A DNA stretch of 23,395 nucleotides, from assembly GCA_016292635.1 (NCBI GenBank), contig JAEDIC010000025.1, forward strand, positions 1 through 23,395, written 5' to 3'. The notes below the pieces were generated by a model. That model was not told the origin of the DNA. It saw only the letters and a list, made by a program, of their open reading frames with translations, and ran no database searches. Of this stretch, positions 7,236 to 15,168 are shown in pieces (position 1 is the first letter of the stretch; every line of letters starts with the position of its first letter). This stretch comes from Clostridia bacterium. Its GTDB lineage: Bacteria > Bacillota > Clostridia > Christensenellales > CAG-138. The translations under genes and the position numbers were made by a program.

Positions 7236-7940
7236 TTACCACTCAATCTGTTCCACGGGGGTTGGATTATCGTTGTATTCTTCCTTATCCACCCTGCCGT
7301 TTCGTATGTGTATAACGTGGTCCGCCATTGGTCGTATGGCTCCGTTGTGGGTTATCACTATTACAGTTACCCCCTTGCTGCGGCAGGTATCCTGCAACAG
7401 CTTCAGTATGGATTTGCCGGTAACATAATCCAGCGCACCGGTAGGCTCATCGCAAAGGAGCAGCTTTGGATTTTTTGCCAGTGCCCTTGCAATGGCGATG
7501 CGCTGCTGTTCTCCGCCGGAAAGCTGGCTTGGGAAGTTGTTGCTGCGCTCCGCAAGTCCAACTCCCGCAACGGCCTCCGCCGCATCCATGGGGTTTTTGC
7601 TTATTTCAGCCGCAAGCTCAACATTTTCCAACGCGGTAAGATTCTGCACAAGGTTATAAAACTGGAACACAAAACCCACGTCATGCCGGCGATAGGCGGT
7701 AAGTTCCCTTGGAGAAAGGCCGCTTATCAAAGCCCCGTCCACGGTAATTTCGCCATCGGTACAGCTATCCATGCCGCCAAGCATATTCAACACCGTGGTC
7801 TTGCCTGCGCCGGAGGGGCCGACAATAACGCAGAATTCACCCTTGGCGATGGAAAAGCTCATATTATCCACCGCGTTTATGGCGATCTGCCCCATCTGAT
7901 ATCGCTTTGATACATTCCTGAATACTACAAAATCTTTCAT
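7236..7940 (-). CDS. ABC transporter ATP-binding protein, LolD/MacB-like
   Basis: A 234-residue ATPase that would power the downstream FtsX-type permease. Walker A GPSGAGKTT is at residues 41-49, the Q-loop at Gln93, the signature LSGGEQQ at 140-146 and Walker B LLLCDEPTG at 160-168, all intact. A switch-loop His follows in the ITHNG segment. The length and the LSGGEQQ/DEPTGALD motifs are typical of the MacB/LolD/FtsE group rather than importers. ATG at 7940 is preceded by a modest purine-rich site (AAGAG). The permease gene follows on the same strand after 38 bp, and a good promoter lies about 55 bp upstream, so the two genes form a complete operon. Confidence 0.93.
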   Translation of the reverse strand: MKDFVVFRNVSKRYQMGQIAINAVDNMSFSIAKGEFCVIVGPSGAGKTTVLNMLGGMDSCTDGEITVDGALISGLSPRELTAYRRHDVGFVFQFYNLVQNLTALENVELAAEISKNPMDAAEAVAGVGLAERSNNFPSQLSGGEQQRIAIARALAKNPKLLLCDEPTGALDYVTGKSILKLLQDTCRSKGVTVIVITHNGAIRPMADHVIHIRNGRVDKEEYNDNPTPVEQIEW

Positions 7941-7992
7941 ATTTCTCTTCTCTTAACCGTTATAAGCGCTCAAACTCCACTAATATACTATA

Positions 7993-8020
7993 ATTATATC
8001 ACCCTTTATTCCACAAACAA
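7993..8020 (-). promoter_or_regulatory. Predicted promoter of the ABC ATPase/permease operon
   Basis: On the minus strand a perfect TATAAT (7998-7993) follows TTGTTT (8020-8015) with a 16-bp spacer. It predicts a leader of about 45 nt before the ATG at 7940. No inverted repeat that would suggest an operator is evident beside it. Confidence 0.6.
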
Positions 8021-8061
8021 GCTCTCATATATGGCACAGGCGTGAATTCTTTCCCAATATA

Positions 8062-8091
8062 AAAAGGCCGCCTGACAAAGGGCAGCCTTTT
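8062..8091 (-). terminator. Terminator of the M24 peptidase/GNAT operon
   Basis: AAAAGGC (8062-8068) pairs with GCCTTTT (8085-8091), and an inner GCC/GGC continues the stem across one C-A mismatch. It lies immediately after the GNAT stop and gives a T tract on the minus strand. Confidence 0.75.
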
Positions 8092-8093
8092 GC

Positions 8094-8549
8094 TTATTTT
8101 ACATATTCCATAGGCGTAAATATCATGCCTGACTCCGCAACGGACGCGCCAGTTGCAACAAAGCCCATACGCTCATATGCCCCTTTGGCATAAGGAGAGG
8201 CATTCACGGTTACCCTGTCACCGGATGCGTCGGCGATAAGCGCATCCATAAGTGAGCGGGCTATGCCCCGCCTATGGTGCTTTTTATCCACGAACAGCAG
8301 CATGACATGATTTCCGCCCGTGCGGCTGGCGGCGGCGCCTATAAGGATATCTCCCTCAAAGGCACCGTAAAATACATATTCACCGGCCTCCCATTTTGAG
8401 AGGTTCTCCTCGGCCATGGTCACCCTGCGGAAGGTATCCCGCCCTTCAGCCGTATATCCCGGGCCGACGAATTCATCGAACACCCGCCGGCAGAGTTCAA
8501 GGGCAGCAATAATTTCGCTCTTGCCGCTGAGCCGCCTTACTTCTTCCAC
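8094..8549 (-). CDS. GNAT-family N-acetyltransferase
   Basis: A 151-residue acetyl-CoA-dependent acetyltransferase. The core is recognisable: the strand MLLFVDKKHH followed by RRGIARSLM (the acetyl-CoA pyrophosphate loop, R/Q-x-x-G-x-A type), then the conserved SPYAKGAYERMGF segment near the C-terminus. The acceptor is unknown. The frame opens with GTG at 8549 and overlaps the end of the M24 peptidase gene by 13 bp, so translation is probably coupled. There is no separate strong ribosome site, and a slightly different start is possible. Its coupling to a peptidase suggests acetylation of an amino acid or peptide product, but that is inference. Confidence 0.85.
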   Translation of the reverse strand: MEEVRRLSGKSEIIAALELCRRVFDEFVGPGYTAEGRDTFRRVTMAEENLSKWEAGEYVFYGAFEGDILIGAAASRTGGNHVMLLFVDKKHHRRGIARSLMDALIADASGDRVTVNASPYAKGAYERMGFVATGASVAESGMIFTPMEYVK

Positions 8550-9637
8550 CAGTCCAGTACCCTAAGGCCTCTGTCCGCCTTATTGAGTATCTCGGTCTCG
8601 CCATTTTCGTTTATGCATACGATATTCTCGATACGCATACCAAAGCGGCCCGCAAGGTAAACGCCGGGCTCAACGGAGAAGCACATTCCCTTTTCCAGGG
8701 GGCGACGGTTTATCTGGTTGATATAGGGGCCTTCATGTACGGAATAGCCTATGCCGTGACCAACACGGTTCACCAGAGTTTCAGCATAGCCTTCCTCGGC
8801 CAGCACGTTCCTTGCGGCAATGTCTATCTCAGATATATTCACGCCCTCTTTGGCAACGGCTTCGCCGGTAAGCTGGGACCTGTCCACCAGCTCGTATATC
8901 CTGCGCTGCTCCTCGGTTATGCTGCCAACGAATACGGTGCGGCTTATATCTGACATCATCTCATTTACCGCGCAGCCCCAGTCAAGAACTATGCAGTCGC
9001 CTTCCTCTATTACTCTGTCATAGCTGCTATAATGAGGGAAGCCGGAATTGGGACCGGACGCCACTATGCAGAACATTCCGCTTCCGCCGCCGCCCTGCTT
9101 TACCATTTCGTTTACCATCACGTCGCGAATATCCGCCTCGGTAATACCGGGGCGTATCATTGCGCATACAACATCGTATACATTATCCGCCACCTTGGCA
9201 GCCTTACGCATATTTTCCAGCTCTTCATGGGTCTTTCTGATGCGTACTTCCTCAAGAAGGGGCTTGCCGTTTACAAAATGAATATTGCAGTTTTGGCCTA
9301 TATCCAGCACATTGAAGGCCTGAGCGCTGGAGTTTACCCCTATGGTGCTGCCCCAGAGGCCCTGTTCTTTCAGTATCTGATAGGCCTTATCCATGCCCTC
9401 GTTGTCATGCCAGGTATATACCGGGCATTCACCCTTCAGGCCTTCCCTTATCTCTGCTCCGTAAAGCATATTGCAGAGATAGAAGCAGCTGCCGTCCTTC
9501 TTTACGAACAGGCCCTGAAATCTCTCGCATATCATTGGAGAAAAGCCGGTAAAGAACATCAGTTCTTCGGAAGGGCATACCAGCGCCGCATCGTATTCCA
9601 TCATATCAGCCAGCTTTTTAATGTATTCGGATCTCAT
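8537..9637 (-). CDS. M24B metallopeptidase, Xaa-Pro aminopeptidase/prolidase-like
   Basis: A 366-residue cytosolic metallopeptidase of the pita-bread fold, expected to release N-terminal residues before proline or split Xaa-Pro dipeptides. An N-terminal creatinase-like domain (about 1-130) is followed by the catalytic domain with all five metal ligands: Asp219 and Asp230 (LDWGCAVNEMMSDISRT), His294 (GHGIGYSVHE), Glu323 (SVEPGVY) and Glu337 (MRIEN). His202 and His301 match further active-site positions. ATG at 9637 follows GAGAGG. The gene lies 75 bp downstream of the transporter operon, after a hairpin terminator and without a strong promoter of its own, so part of its expression may be read-through from the DUF3798 transporter. 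Exact dipeptidase or aminopeptidase preference cannot be told. Confidence 0.92.
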   Translation of the reverse strand: MRSEYIKKLADMMEYDAALVCPSEELMFFTGFSPMICERFQGLFVKKDGSCFYLCNMLYGAEIREGLKGECPVYTWHDNEGMDKAYQILKEQGLWGSTIGVNSSAQAFNVLDIGQNCNIHFVNGKPLLEEVRIRKTHEELENMRKAAKVADNVYDVVCAMIRPGITEADIRDVMVNEMVKQGGGGSGMFCIVASGPNSGFPHYSSYDRVIEEGDCIVLDWGCAVNEMMSDISRTVFVGSITEEQRRIYELVDRSQLTGEAVAKEGVNISEIDIAARNVLAEEGYAETLVNRVGHGIGYSVHEGPYINQINRRPLEKGMCFSVEPGVYLAGRFGMRIENIVCINENGETEILNKADRGLRVLDWWKK

Positions 9638-9672
9638 ACAATTCCTCTCTTTCGGTTTCTCTCAATAAATAC

Positions 9673-9702
9673 ATAAAGGTTGCCCCGAAGGACAACCTTT
9701 AT
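9673..9702 (-). terminator. Terminator after the DUF3798 transporter operon
   Basis: Ten-base arms (9673-9682 and 9693-9702) pair perfectly, and two more C-G pairs lie past a mismatch. It sits 10 bp after the last permease gene. The stem ends in T-rich sequence on the minus strand but the T run is short, so some read-through into the M24 peptidase gene is plausible. Confidence 0.65.
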
Positions 9703-9712
9703 TAAAAGCATG

Positions 9713-11029
9713 TTAGTCTTCCAGCATCTTAACAGCGTCCTCGGGCTCAAGGGTGAGCTTGCTCTGCTTATTTGCCTTCCAAACATAGAGACCAAGTGCA
9801 AGAGCGATTACGCCGTATACCATGAAGGTACGGAAGTATTCGCCCAGTATTGCCTGACCGAATACGGCGCGGCCGATCTCGGGACTCAGGATAAACATGG
9901 AATGGAAAAGCAGGGTGCCCATGATGGCCTGAGAAACATTGGCCTTGCTTACCGATGCGCCGCCTACCAGTATTGCCGCTACGGAGAAGAAGCCTATCTG
10001 GTTATGGGCGGTGTATGTGTTCAGGGTACCTATGTTCTGCATGTAGATTATCATGCCCCATGCTGCAAATACGGTGGAGATGATGGTGGCAATGGTACGG
10101 GTGCGGTCAACGTCGATACCATTGGACTCGGCAATATGCTGATTCTGTCCGCAGGCACGGAAGTCCTGACCCAGCTTGGTGGTCATTATCCACTTATTGA
10201 ACAGGGCGAGCAGGGCTATGATGATCACGGTGCCCATGGGAACCTTGCGAACCATGGAAAGCCTGCCTTTGGTAGCCCAGTTATAGGCAAATACAGCGCA
10301 GATAACGGCACAGATAACCATATACATGGCGAAGGTCATGTTGCCCATACGCTCCTTGCCCGCCTTAAGCTTGCGCATAAACTTGTTCCATATAAGATAC
10401 AGCATTGTTCCGCCGGAGGCTATGGTAATGAAGGAGGCAAAGGGAACCTGCCACAGGTCTTCCAATGCATACTTTATGGAGCCCATGTCCACGCTCATAC
10501 GAACGCCCACATCGCCGGGCAGTATCATGGGATGACTGGGCTGAACGGGAATGACCGCACCTATTACGAACAGCACTATGAACATATAGATACCGTTTCC
10601 GAAATAGCCTACTATCAGGGAAGCAATCATTTCCTGGCCCTTGGTCTTGTTATACAGAGTACCTGTAAGCCAGCCTACCAGCACGGCGATGGGCAGGGCG
10701 ATGAGCATACACAGCGCAAGGCCGCCAAAGCCGCCGATGTCAAAGTAGCGAACCAGGATTATTGCCAGCTGACCGGATATGGCGCCAACAACTATACCGA
10801 AGTTAAGTCCCAAGCCGGCGATTACCGGGATTATAAGGGACAGAACCAGGAACGCATTGCGATAGAAGCGGTTGCTGAGCTCAGTCAGGAACCAGTTGAA
10901 GGTAACACCTTTTGCAAGGGCAAAGCCCACAAGGATGAATACCCAGAAGATGATGGTTACGATATTTTCCAGCACGAACTCCTTGACGTTGAACTTGCCG
11001 GGCTTGTTTTTCTTTACCATATCAGGCAT
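9713..11029 (-). CDS. ABC transporter permease, BPD_transp_2-like (second permease)
   Basis: A 438-residue polytopic membrane protein of the branched-chain amino acid/sugar permease superfamily. After a basic cytosolic N-terminus (residues 1-22), hydrophobic helices run throughout. The late segment with FRACGQNQHIAESNGIDVDRTR is the cytosolic coupling loop typical of this superfamily (R-A-x-G-x-N-x-x-A-A-x-x-x-G-I). It ends in a short charged tail. Its ATG shares its A with the stop of the upstream permease (TAATG), so translation is coupled. It pairs with that permease to form the membrane channel of the DUF3798 importer. The substrate is unknown. Confidence 0.88.
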   Translation of the reverse strand: MPDMVKKNKPGKFNVKEFVLENIVTIIFWVFILVGFALAKGVTFNWFLTELSNRFYRNAFLVLSLIIPVIAGLGLNFGIVVGAISGQLAIILVRYFDIGGFGGLALCMLIALPIAVLVGWLTGTLYNKTKGQEMIASLIVGYFGNGIYMFIVLFVIGAVIPVQPSHPMILPGDVGVRMSVDMGSIKYALEDLWQVPFASFITIASGGTMLYLIWNKFMRKLKAGKERMGNMTFAMYMVICAVICAVFAYNWATKGRLSMVRKVPMGTVIIIALLALFNKWIMTTKLGQDFRACGQNQHIAESNGIDVDRTRTIATIISTVFAAWGMIIYMQNIGTLNTYTAHNQIGFFSVAAILVGGASVSKANVSQAIMGTLLFHSMFILSPEIGRAVFGQAILGEYFRTFMVYGVIALALGLYVWKANKQSKLTLEPEDAVKMLED

Positions 11030-12075
11030 TACTTTTCCCCTCCTTTGCTGACCTGGGTGAGGGCGTAGAGAATAACGCCGTTCTGTATAACCTGACGCAT
11101 AATGTCGGAAAGGTCAGTGCCGGTGAATATGGCATTGGCAACGGGCATTGCGGCGGTCATGAGGCCCTGGAATACGCAGGTACCAACAAGAACGTTGACG
11201 CAGTTTGCCTTGGAGGCGGTAGCGCCGCCGATAAGCACTGCGGCAACAGCAGGAAACGCCATGTTCATGGGCCCGTTGTACAGCTGAGCGTAACCGTAAC
11301 CCTGAGCGTATACGATTATGCCGAGACCGGCAATAACGGTAGAAATTATGTTTGCGGTTATGCGGCTCTTGTCAATATTAAGGCCGGCAGCATCCGCAAA
11401 GCGGGGATTTACGCCGCCCGCATAAATTGCAAGGCCGGGCTTAGTCTTAAAGAAGAAGGATACCATCAGGCAGCATACTACCAACAGCAGCAGCATACCG
11501 GTGGGAATGCTTACACTGCCGATATTGAATGCGCCAAGGTTGGAAATTATCTGGGCAGCTTTAAATCCATCCAGCTGTATGGTTTCACGAAGACCCGTTC
11601 CAAGCATCCAGCCCATCTTACGGTTGGAGAAGGGAAGCACCAGCCAGAGGATATTGAAGAATGCCACAATGGAGAAGCCAACATAAGTGGCTATGGTCAT
11701 CTCGGCGCCCTTAACCGTATTGAGCAGCTTGCCGTATGCCCAACCCAGGAAGGTACAGAGCACTATCGCAAAACCCATGGCGCAGAGTATCAGCGTCCAG
11801 CCGGAAAGGTCCATCTGCATGCAGCATATCAGGGCGAAAAGGCCGCCCTCAATGCCGATAGGCAGGGCGAAGTTGGGGCCGGTGCCGGACTTTATGGAAG
11901 GCACCATTGCCAATACCAGAAGACCGTTCATGCCCACGCGGCGGAGTATATCCGAAAACAGGGTGGTCATGGACTGACCCATGGAAGCGGCCGCTATCAA
12001 TACGATGATGAGCAGAAGGGTTACCGCGAAAGTAGGTATGCCCATTCTGCGGATAAGTTTACCTATCTTAGCCAT
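11029..12075 (-). CDS. ABC transporter permease, BPD_transp_2-like (first permease)
   Basis: A 348-residue membrane protein of the same superfamily as its downstream partner, shorter by about 90 residues. A helix begins near residue 14, then come about eight to nine more hydrophobic segments. The coupling-loop segment with AGGVNPRFADAAGLNIDKSR precedes the VLIGGATASKAN stretch, which has a clear counterpart (VLVGGASVSKAN) in the second permease, so the two are paralogous. The start ATG overlaps the ATPase stop by one base (TAATG), and the same arrangement joins it to the next gene. It forms half of the channel of the DUF3798 transport system. Confidence 0.88.
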   Translation of the reverse strand: MAKIGKLIRRMGIPTFAVTLLLIIVLIAAASMGQSMTTLFSDILRRVGMNGLLVLAMVPSIKSGTGPNFALPIGIEGGLFALICCMQMDLSGWTLILCAMGFAIVLCTFLGWAYGKLLNTVKGAEMTIATYVGFSIVAFFNILWLVLPFSNRKMGWMLGTGLRETIQLDGFKAAQIISNLGAFNIGSVSIPTGMLLLLVVCCLMVSFFFKTKPGLAIYAGGVNPRFADAAGLNIDKSRITANIISTVIAGLGIIVYAQGYGYAQLYNGPMNMAFPAVAAVLIGGATASKANCVNVLVGTCVFQGLMTAAMPVANAIFTGTDLSDIMRQVIQNGVILYALTQVSKGGEK

Positions 12076-13673
12076 TAGTTAGCGCCTCCTTTCCCAGTGT
12101 TGTCCAGTTTGGCGCCGGACATCATAAGGCCGTATTCTTCATCAGAAGCATCGGGCAGCAGTTCGCCTGCCACCTTGCCCTCGCAGATGATGAGCACTCT
12201 GTCGCATATGCTGCGGAGCTCCGCAAGCTCGGAGCTGGTCATAACGATTGTCATGCCCTTTTCCTCCGCAAGCTGCTTGAGCAGGTCGAGAATAAGCTTC
12301 TTGGCGCCGATATCAATGCCGCGGGTGGGCTCTGATACCAGAAGCAGCTCGGGGCTCTGTGTAAGGGCACGGGCTACGCACACCTTCTGCTGGTTGCCGC
12401 CGGAAAGTCTGCCGGTATTCTGTGCGGCAGAGGTGCAGCGGATATCCAGTTCCTTTATCATGTTATCCGCATGCTGGCGGATGGCCTTCTTATCCCTCCA
12501 TCTGAAGGGGCCGAACTTCTTCAGGAAAGCGTTCTCGGTCTGAAGGGCGGTAAAGGCGATATTCAGATCGATGGGGCTGTTGAGCAGCAGGCCAACACCC
12601 TTTCGGTCTTCGCTTACGAAGGCCAGATCGGCGGTAAGAGCCGCCTTGGTGTTGTTCAGCTTAAGCTCCTTACCCTTGAATATTACTTTGCCGTCTGCGG
12701 GATAAAGGCCCATTATGCCGTTTGCGATGCCAAGCTTGCCCTGACCCGCAAGGCCGCCTATACCCACTATCTCGCCCTTATGAACGGTAAAGTCAACGCC
12801 CTTTACTTCTTCACCGGGCATCTTTACGCGAAGGTGCTTTACCTCCAGCATGGGCTCGTCGCTTATCACGCGCTTAGTTTCGTTCCTGTCCAGAGTAAGG
12901 GCGCGGCCCACCATGAGGCGGGCTATCTCGGCGGCGGTAAGATCCTTGGTGTCCCTGGTGGCTACCCATTCGCCGTCTCGGAGGATGGTAACACGGTCGG
13001 ATACGTTTATGATCTCATCCAAACGGTGGCTGATGAATACGATACCTATGCCCTGAGCCGCAAGACGCTTTATGGCTGCCAGCAGGTTTTCGGTCTCGCT
13101 CTCGGTCAATACGGCGGTGGGTTCGTCAAATACAAGATAGCGTATGCCGGTCTTGTCTATTTCACGCGCTATCTCCACAAACTGCATATGGCCTACAGGC
13201 AGGCCCTGAACCATAGTATATTCCTCAATACCCATCTCCATGGTATCCAGCGCCTTGCGGGCGTCGGCGTTCATTGCGTCCATGTCCATGGTTTCAAGGC
13301 GCTTGCCGAATACCTTGGACATTGCGCTGGGCTTGGTTATCTCACGGTTCAGCTTGATGTTTTCGGTAATGGTGAAGCCGGGAATAAGCATGAATTCCTG
13401 ATGCACCATGCCGATGCCTTTTTCCATGGCATCATGGGGAGTCATTATATGAGCATCCTCGCCGTCTATTTCAACGGTGCCCTCGAATCCGCCGGTTTCG
13501 TGGATAACAGGCATACCAAAGAGAATGTTCATCAATGTGGATTTACCAGCGCCATTTTCGCCTATAAGGGCATGGATCTCGCCGGGGCGAACGTCCATAT
13601 TAATGCCCTTGAGGACCTGGTTGTCGCCGTAGAATTTACCCACGTTTACAAAACGCAAAATTGATTCTGCCAA
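12075..13673 (-). CDS. Double-domain ABC importer ATPase (RbsA/BMP-transporter type)
   Basis: A 532-residue ATPase with two fused nucleotide-binding domains, as in sugar and nucleoside importers. Domain 1 has Walker A GENGAGKST (38-46), a divergent signature LPVGHMQ (158-164) and Walker B YLVFDEPT (179-186). Domain 2 has the degenerate P-loop GGLAGQGK (306-313) usual for this group, an intact LSGGNQQ (423-429), and LLLVSEPTRGID (443-454), where Ser447 replaces the usual Walker B Asp. The start is TTG at 13673: it keeps the conserved first beta strand, and AAAGGGG lies 10 nt upstream, while the next ATG would cut into the domain. It is linked to the permeases by a TAATG overlap and lies 176 bp after the binding-protein gene. 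Confidence 0.92.
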   Translation of the reverse strand: MAESILRFVNVGKFYGDNQVLKGINMDVRPGEIHALIGENGAGKSTLMNILFGMPVIHETGGFEGTVEIDGEDAHIMTPHDAMEKGIGMVHQEFMLIPGFTITENIKLNREITKPSAMSKVFGKRLETMDMDAMNADARKALDTMEMGIEEYTMVQGLPVGHMQFVEIAREIDKTGIRYLVFDEPTAVLTESETENLLAAIKRLAAQGIGIVFISHRLDEIINVSDRVTILRDGEWVATRDTKDLTAAEIARLMVGRALTLDRNETKRVISDEPMLEVKHLRVKMPGEEVKGVDFTVHKGEIVGIGGLAGQGKLGIANGIMGLYPADGKVIFKGKELKLNNTKAALTADLAFVSEDRKGVGLLLNSPIDLNIAFTALQTENAFLKKFGPFRWRDKKAIRQHADNMIKELDIRCTSAAQNTGRLSGGNQQKVCVARALTQSPELLLVSEPTRGIDIGAKKLILDLLKQLAEEKGMTIVMTSSELAELRSICDRVLIICEGKVAGELLPDASDEEYGLMMSGAKLDNTGKGGAN

Positions 13674-13785
13674 AGCTTGAAATCCCCTTTCTTATTCGGG
13701 TATGACACCTTCAGTGTATATAAGAGCGCAAGCGATGCTTATCCTGTGCGCTTACTTACACCGAAGGCATTACGGTAAAAGAAAT

Positions 13786-13849
13786 GGGACGGCGGAGCCA
13801 TAGCGCCGCCGCCCCGTGTTCTGCTCTTTAATACTCTGTTAAAGTATTA
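13786..13849 (-). terminator. Intercistronic hairpins between binding-protein and ATPase genes
   Basis: Two hairpins lie between these genes. The first, immediately after the stop codon, has 7-bp arms (13829-13835 and 13843-13849). The second is a long GC-rich stem of 13-base arms (13786-13798 and 13803-13815) with two mismatches and a 4-nt loop, followed on the minus strand by ATTTCTTTT. The poor T tract suggests partial termination or mRNA protection, which would make the binding protein more abundant than the membrane components, a common arrangement in ABC importers. Confidence 0.55.
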
Positions 13850-15097
13850 TTAGAAGGTGAGGTAACCCAGCTGATATACCAGATAGTTGTCGGTAACAAC
13901 ACCGGTACCGGGATCTACGAAGGGCTCAAGGGCAGCCTCGGTTCCGCAGTAGTCGCTCAGCAGAGCAGCCAGTACATCGGAATCACAGTCGTCAACCAGA
14001 CCGGCCATCCACAGGAAGGCGTACTCGGTGCAGGCTACGGTGTTGGCGATGGAAGCGGGAACTGCCCAGGTGGAGAAGTGACCGCTCAGGCCGGCGTCAG
14101 CAACGTACTTCTTCTCGGCTTCGATGGTCTCGGCGAGGCCATTTACCAGGTCAGAGGGGCTCTCGATAGCGAAAGCGCTGGGGAAGCCATGATAGGGGCT
14201 GGGGCAGCAGGGCTGTACAAAGTAAGCGCCGGCATCAAACACAGCCTGAATCAGGGGAACCTGCATGGAGCAGTTGGTGGAGAAGAATGCGGTCTCTGTG
14301 CCGTACTGCTCAACCATCTTGGGTACATCCTCCAGGATGAACATCTGAGCACCGGTAGTGCCGGCATCGCCGGTGGGATCGGGAGCGGTGGCATCTACGA
14401 ACTCAATGCCCAGCTCTTCGCACTTTTCCTTGATCTTGTCACGGCAGCCAGCCAGGGGAACCTGAGCCATGTGACGGGGGAAGCTGTAGTGTACGAAAGT
14501 CTTGCAGCCCATAGCGGCAGCCTGCTCGGCCATGTAAGTACCCTTGCCAACTTCGTCAACGGAGATGGCTACGTCCGCACGGGTGGTGATGTCGGTGGGG
14601 TTCTCCTGGGGAGTGCAGTAAGCTACAAACAGATCGTTAAGATCACGAACCTCAGCTACCTTGTCGATACCGGGGTTGGAACCGGGGCAAGCCTGGTTGA
14701 TTATGATGGCCTTAACGTCGGGATCGGTGCCGTACTTGTTGATTACGGAGATGAACTGCTCCTGCTCGGCCATGAAGTTATCGGGCATAGTGTCGTGGAT
14801 GACGCGGTCGCCGTACTTCTCAACCATAGCCTGGGCGGAACGGTACTCCTCTTCGTTCTGAGAAACAGTGTTGGTGATAATGGCAATCTTACCATCGGTG
14901 GCAGCTACGGCAGCTTCCACGGAAGCCTGTACGTTGGCAGGATCCCATACCAGCTCAGCTTCTCCCTCGGCGGGAGCGGTTTCCTCAGCGGGGGCAGTTC
15001 CTTCAACGGGAGCGGTTTCCTCAGCAGCGGGCTGTGTGCAGGCTGCGAAGGACAGTGCCAGGGTGAGAACCAGCATCAAAGAGATGAGCTTCTTCAT
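13850..15097 (-). CDS. DUF3798 lipoprotein, ABC importer substrate-binding protein
   Basis: This 415-residue protein is the membrane-anchored binding component of the transporter encoded downstream. It has a lipoprotein signal (residues 1-20, FAAC with Cys20), then an Ala/Pro/Glu/Thr linker, then a two-lobed domain. The stretches KIAIITNTVSQNEEEYRSAQ, TFVHYSFPRHM, DATAPDPTGDAGTTGAQ and FFSTNCSMQ, and the QPCCPSPYHGFP segment, match my memory of the uncharacterised DUF3798 family (PF12683). The mature part carries about eleven cysteines, unusual for an exported protein. AAGGAGG lies 8 nt before the ATG and a good promoter lies upstream. The ligand is unknown; the family's distant likeness to periplasmic binding proteins of sugars and nucleosides does not settle it. 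Confidence 0.88.
   Translation of the reverse strand: MKKLISLMLVLTLALSFAACTQPAAEETAPVEGTAPAEETAPAEGEAELVWDPANVQASVEAAVAATDGKIAIITNTVSQNEEEYRSAQAMVEKYGDRVIHDTMPDNFMAEQEQFISVINKYGTDPDVKAIIINQACPGSNPGIDKVAEVRDLNDLFVAYCTPQENPTDITTRADVAISVDEVGKGTYMAEQAAAMGCKTFVHYSFPRHMAQVPLAGCRDKIKEKCEELGIEFVDATAPDPTGDAGTTGAQMFILEDVPKMVEQYGTETAFFSTNCSMQVPLIQAVFDAGAYFVQPCCPSPYHGFPSAFAIESPSDLVNGLAETIEAEKKYVADAGLSGHFSTWAVPASIANTVACTEYAFLWMAGLVDDCDSDVLAALLSDYCGTEAALEPFVDPGTGVVTDNYLVYQLGYLTF
14971..15025. repeat. Tandem 36-bp repeat in the lipoprotein linker
   Basis: An 18-bp sequence at 14972-14989 recurs exactly at 15008-15025, a period of 36 bp (12 codons), with similar sequence between. It encodes the Glu/Thr/Ala/Pro linker between the lipidated Cys and the binding domain. 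The copy number could vary by slippage without breaking the frame. Confidence 0.75.
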
Positions 15098-15140
15098 TCT
15101 GTTTTTCCTCCTTAATTTAGTTGCGTAAGGTTATAAATGT

Positions 15141-15160
15141 TATGTTATTGCTATAACATA
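15141..15160. promoter_or_regulatory. Candidate operator at the start of the DUF3798 transcript
   Basis: TATGTTAT and ATAACATA form perfect 8-bp arms around a 4-nt spacer. The repeat begins right after the predicted transcription start (about 15162) and lies well before the ribosome site, a typical position for a repressor operator; it could also be a 5' mRNA hairpin. No regulator gene is adjacent, so the binding protein is unknown. Confidence 0.5.
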
Positions 15161-15168
15161 CAAGATAT

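Noticed and set aside
9680..11068. Plus-strand frame of 462 codons opposite the permease gene
   Set aside because: Its translation is rich in Tyr, His and Gly with no recognisable domain, and the minus strand is a clear permease. Codon bias of the real gene removes stops on the other strand.
12471..13664. Plus-strand frame of 397 codons opposite the ABC ATPase
   Set aside because: It is the shadow of a gene with intact ABC motifs, with no family likeness or ribosome site.
14078..15115. Plus-strand frame of 345 codons opposite the DUF3798 gene
   Set aside because: Its Gly/Leu/Val-rich product is low in information; the minus-strand gene has a promoter, ribosome site and signal peptide.
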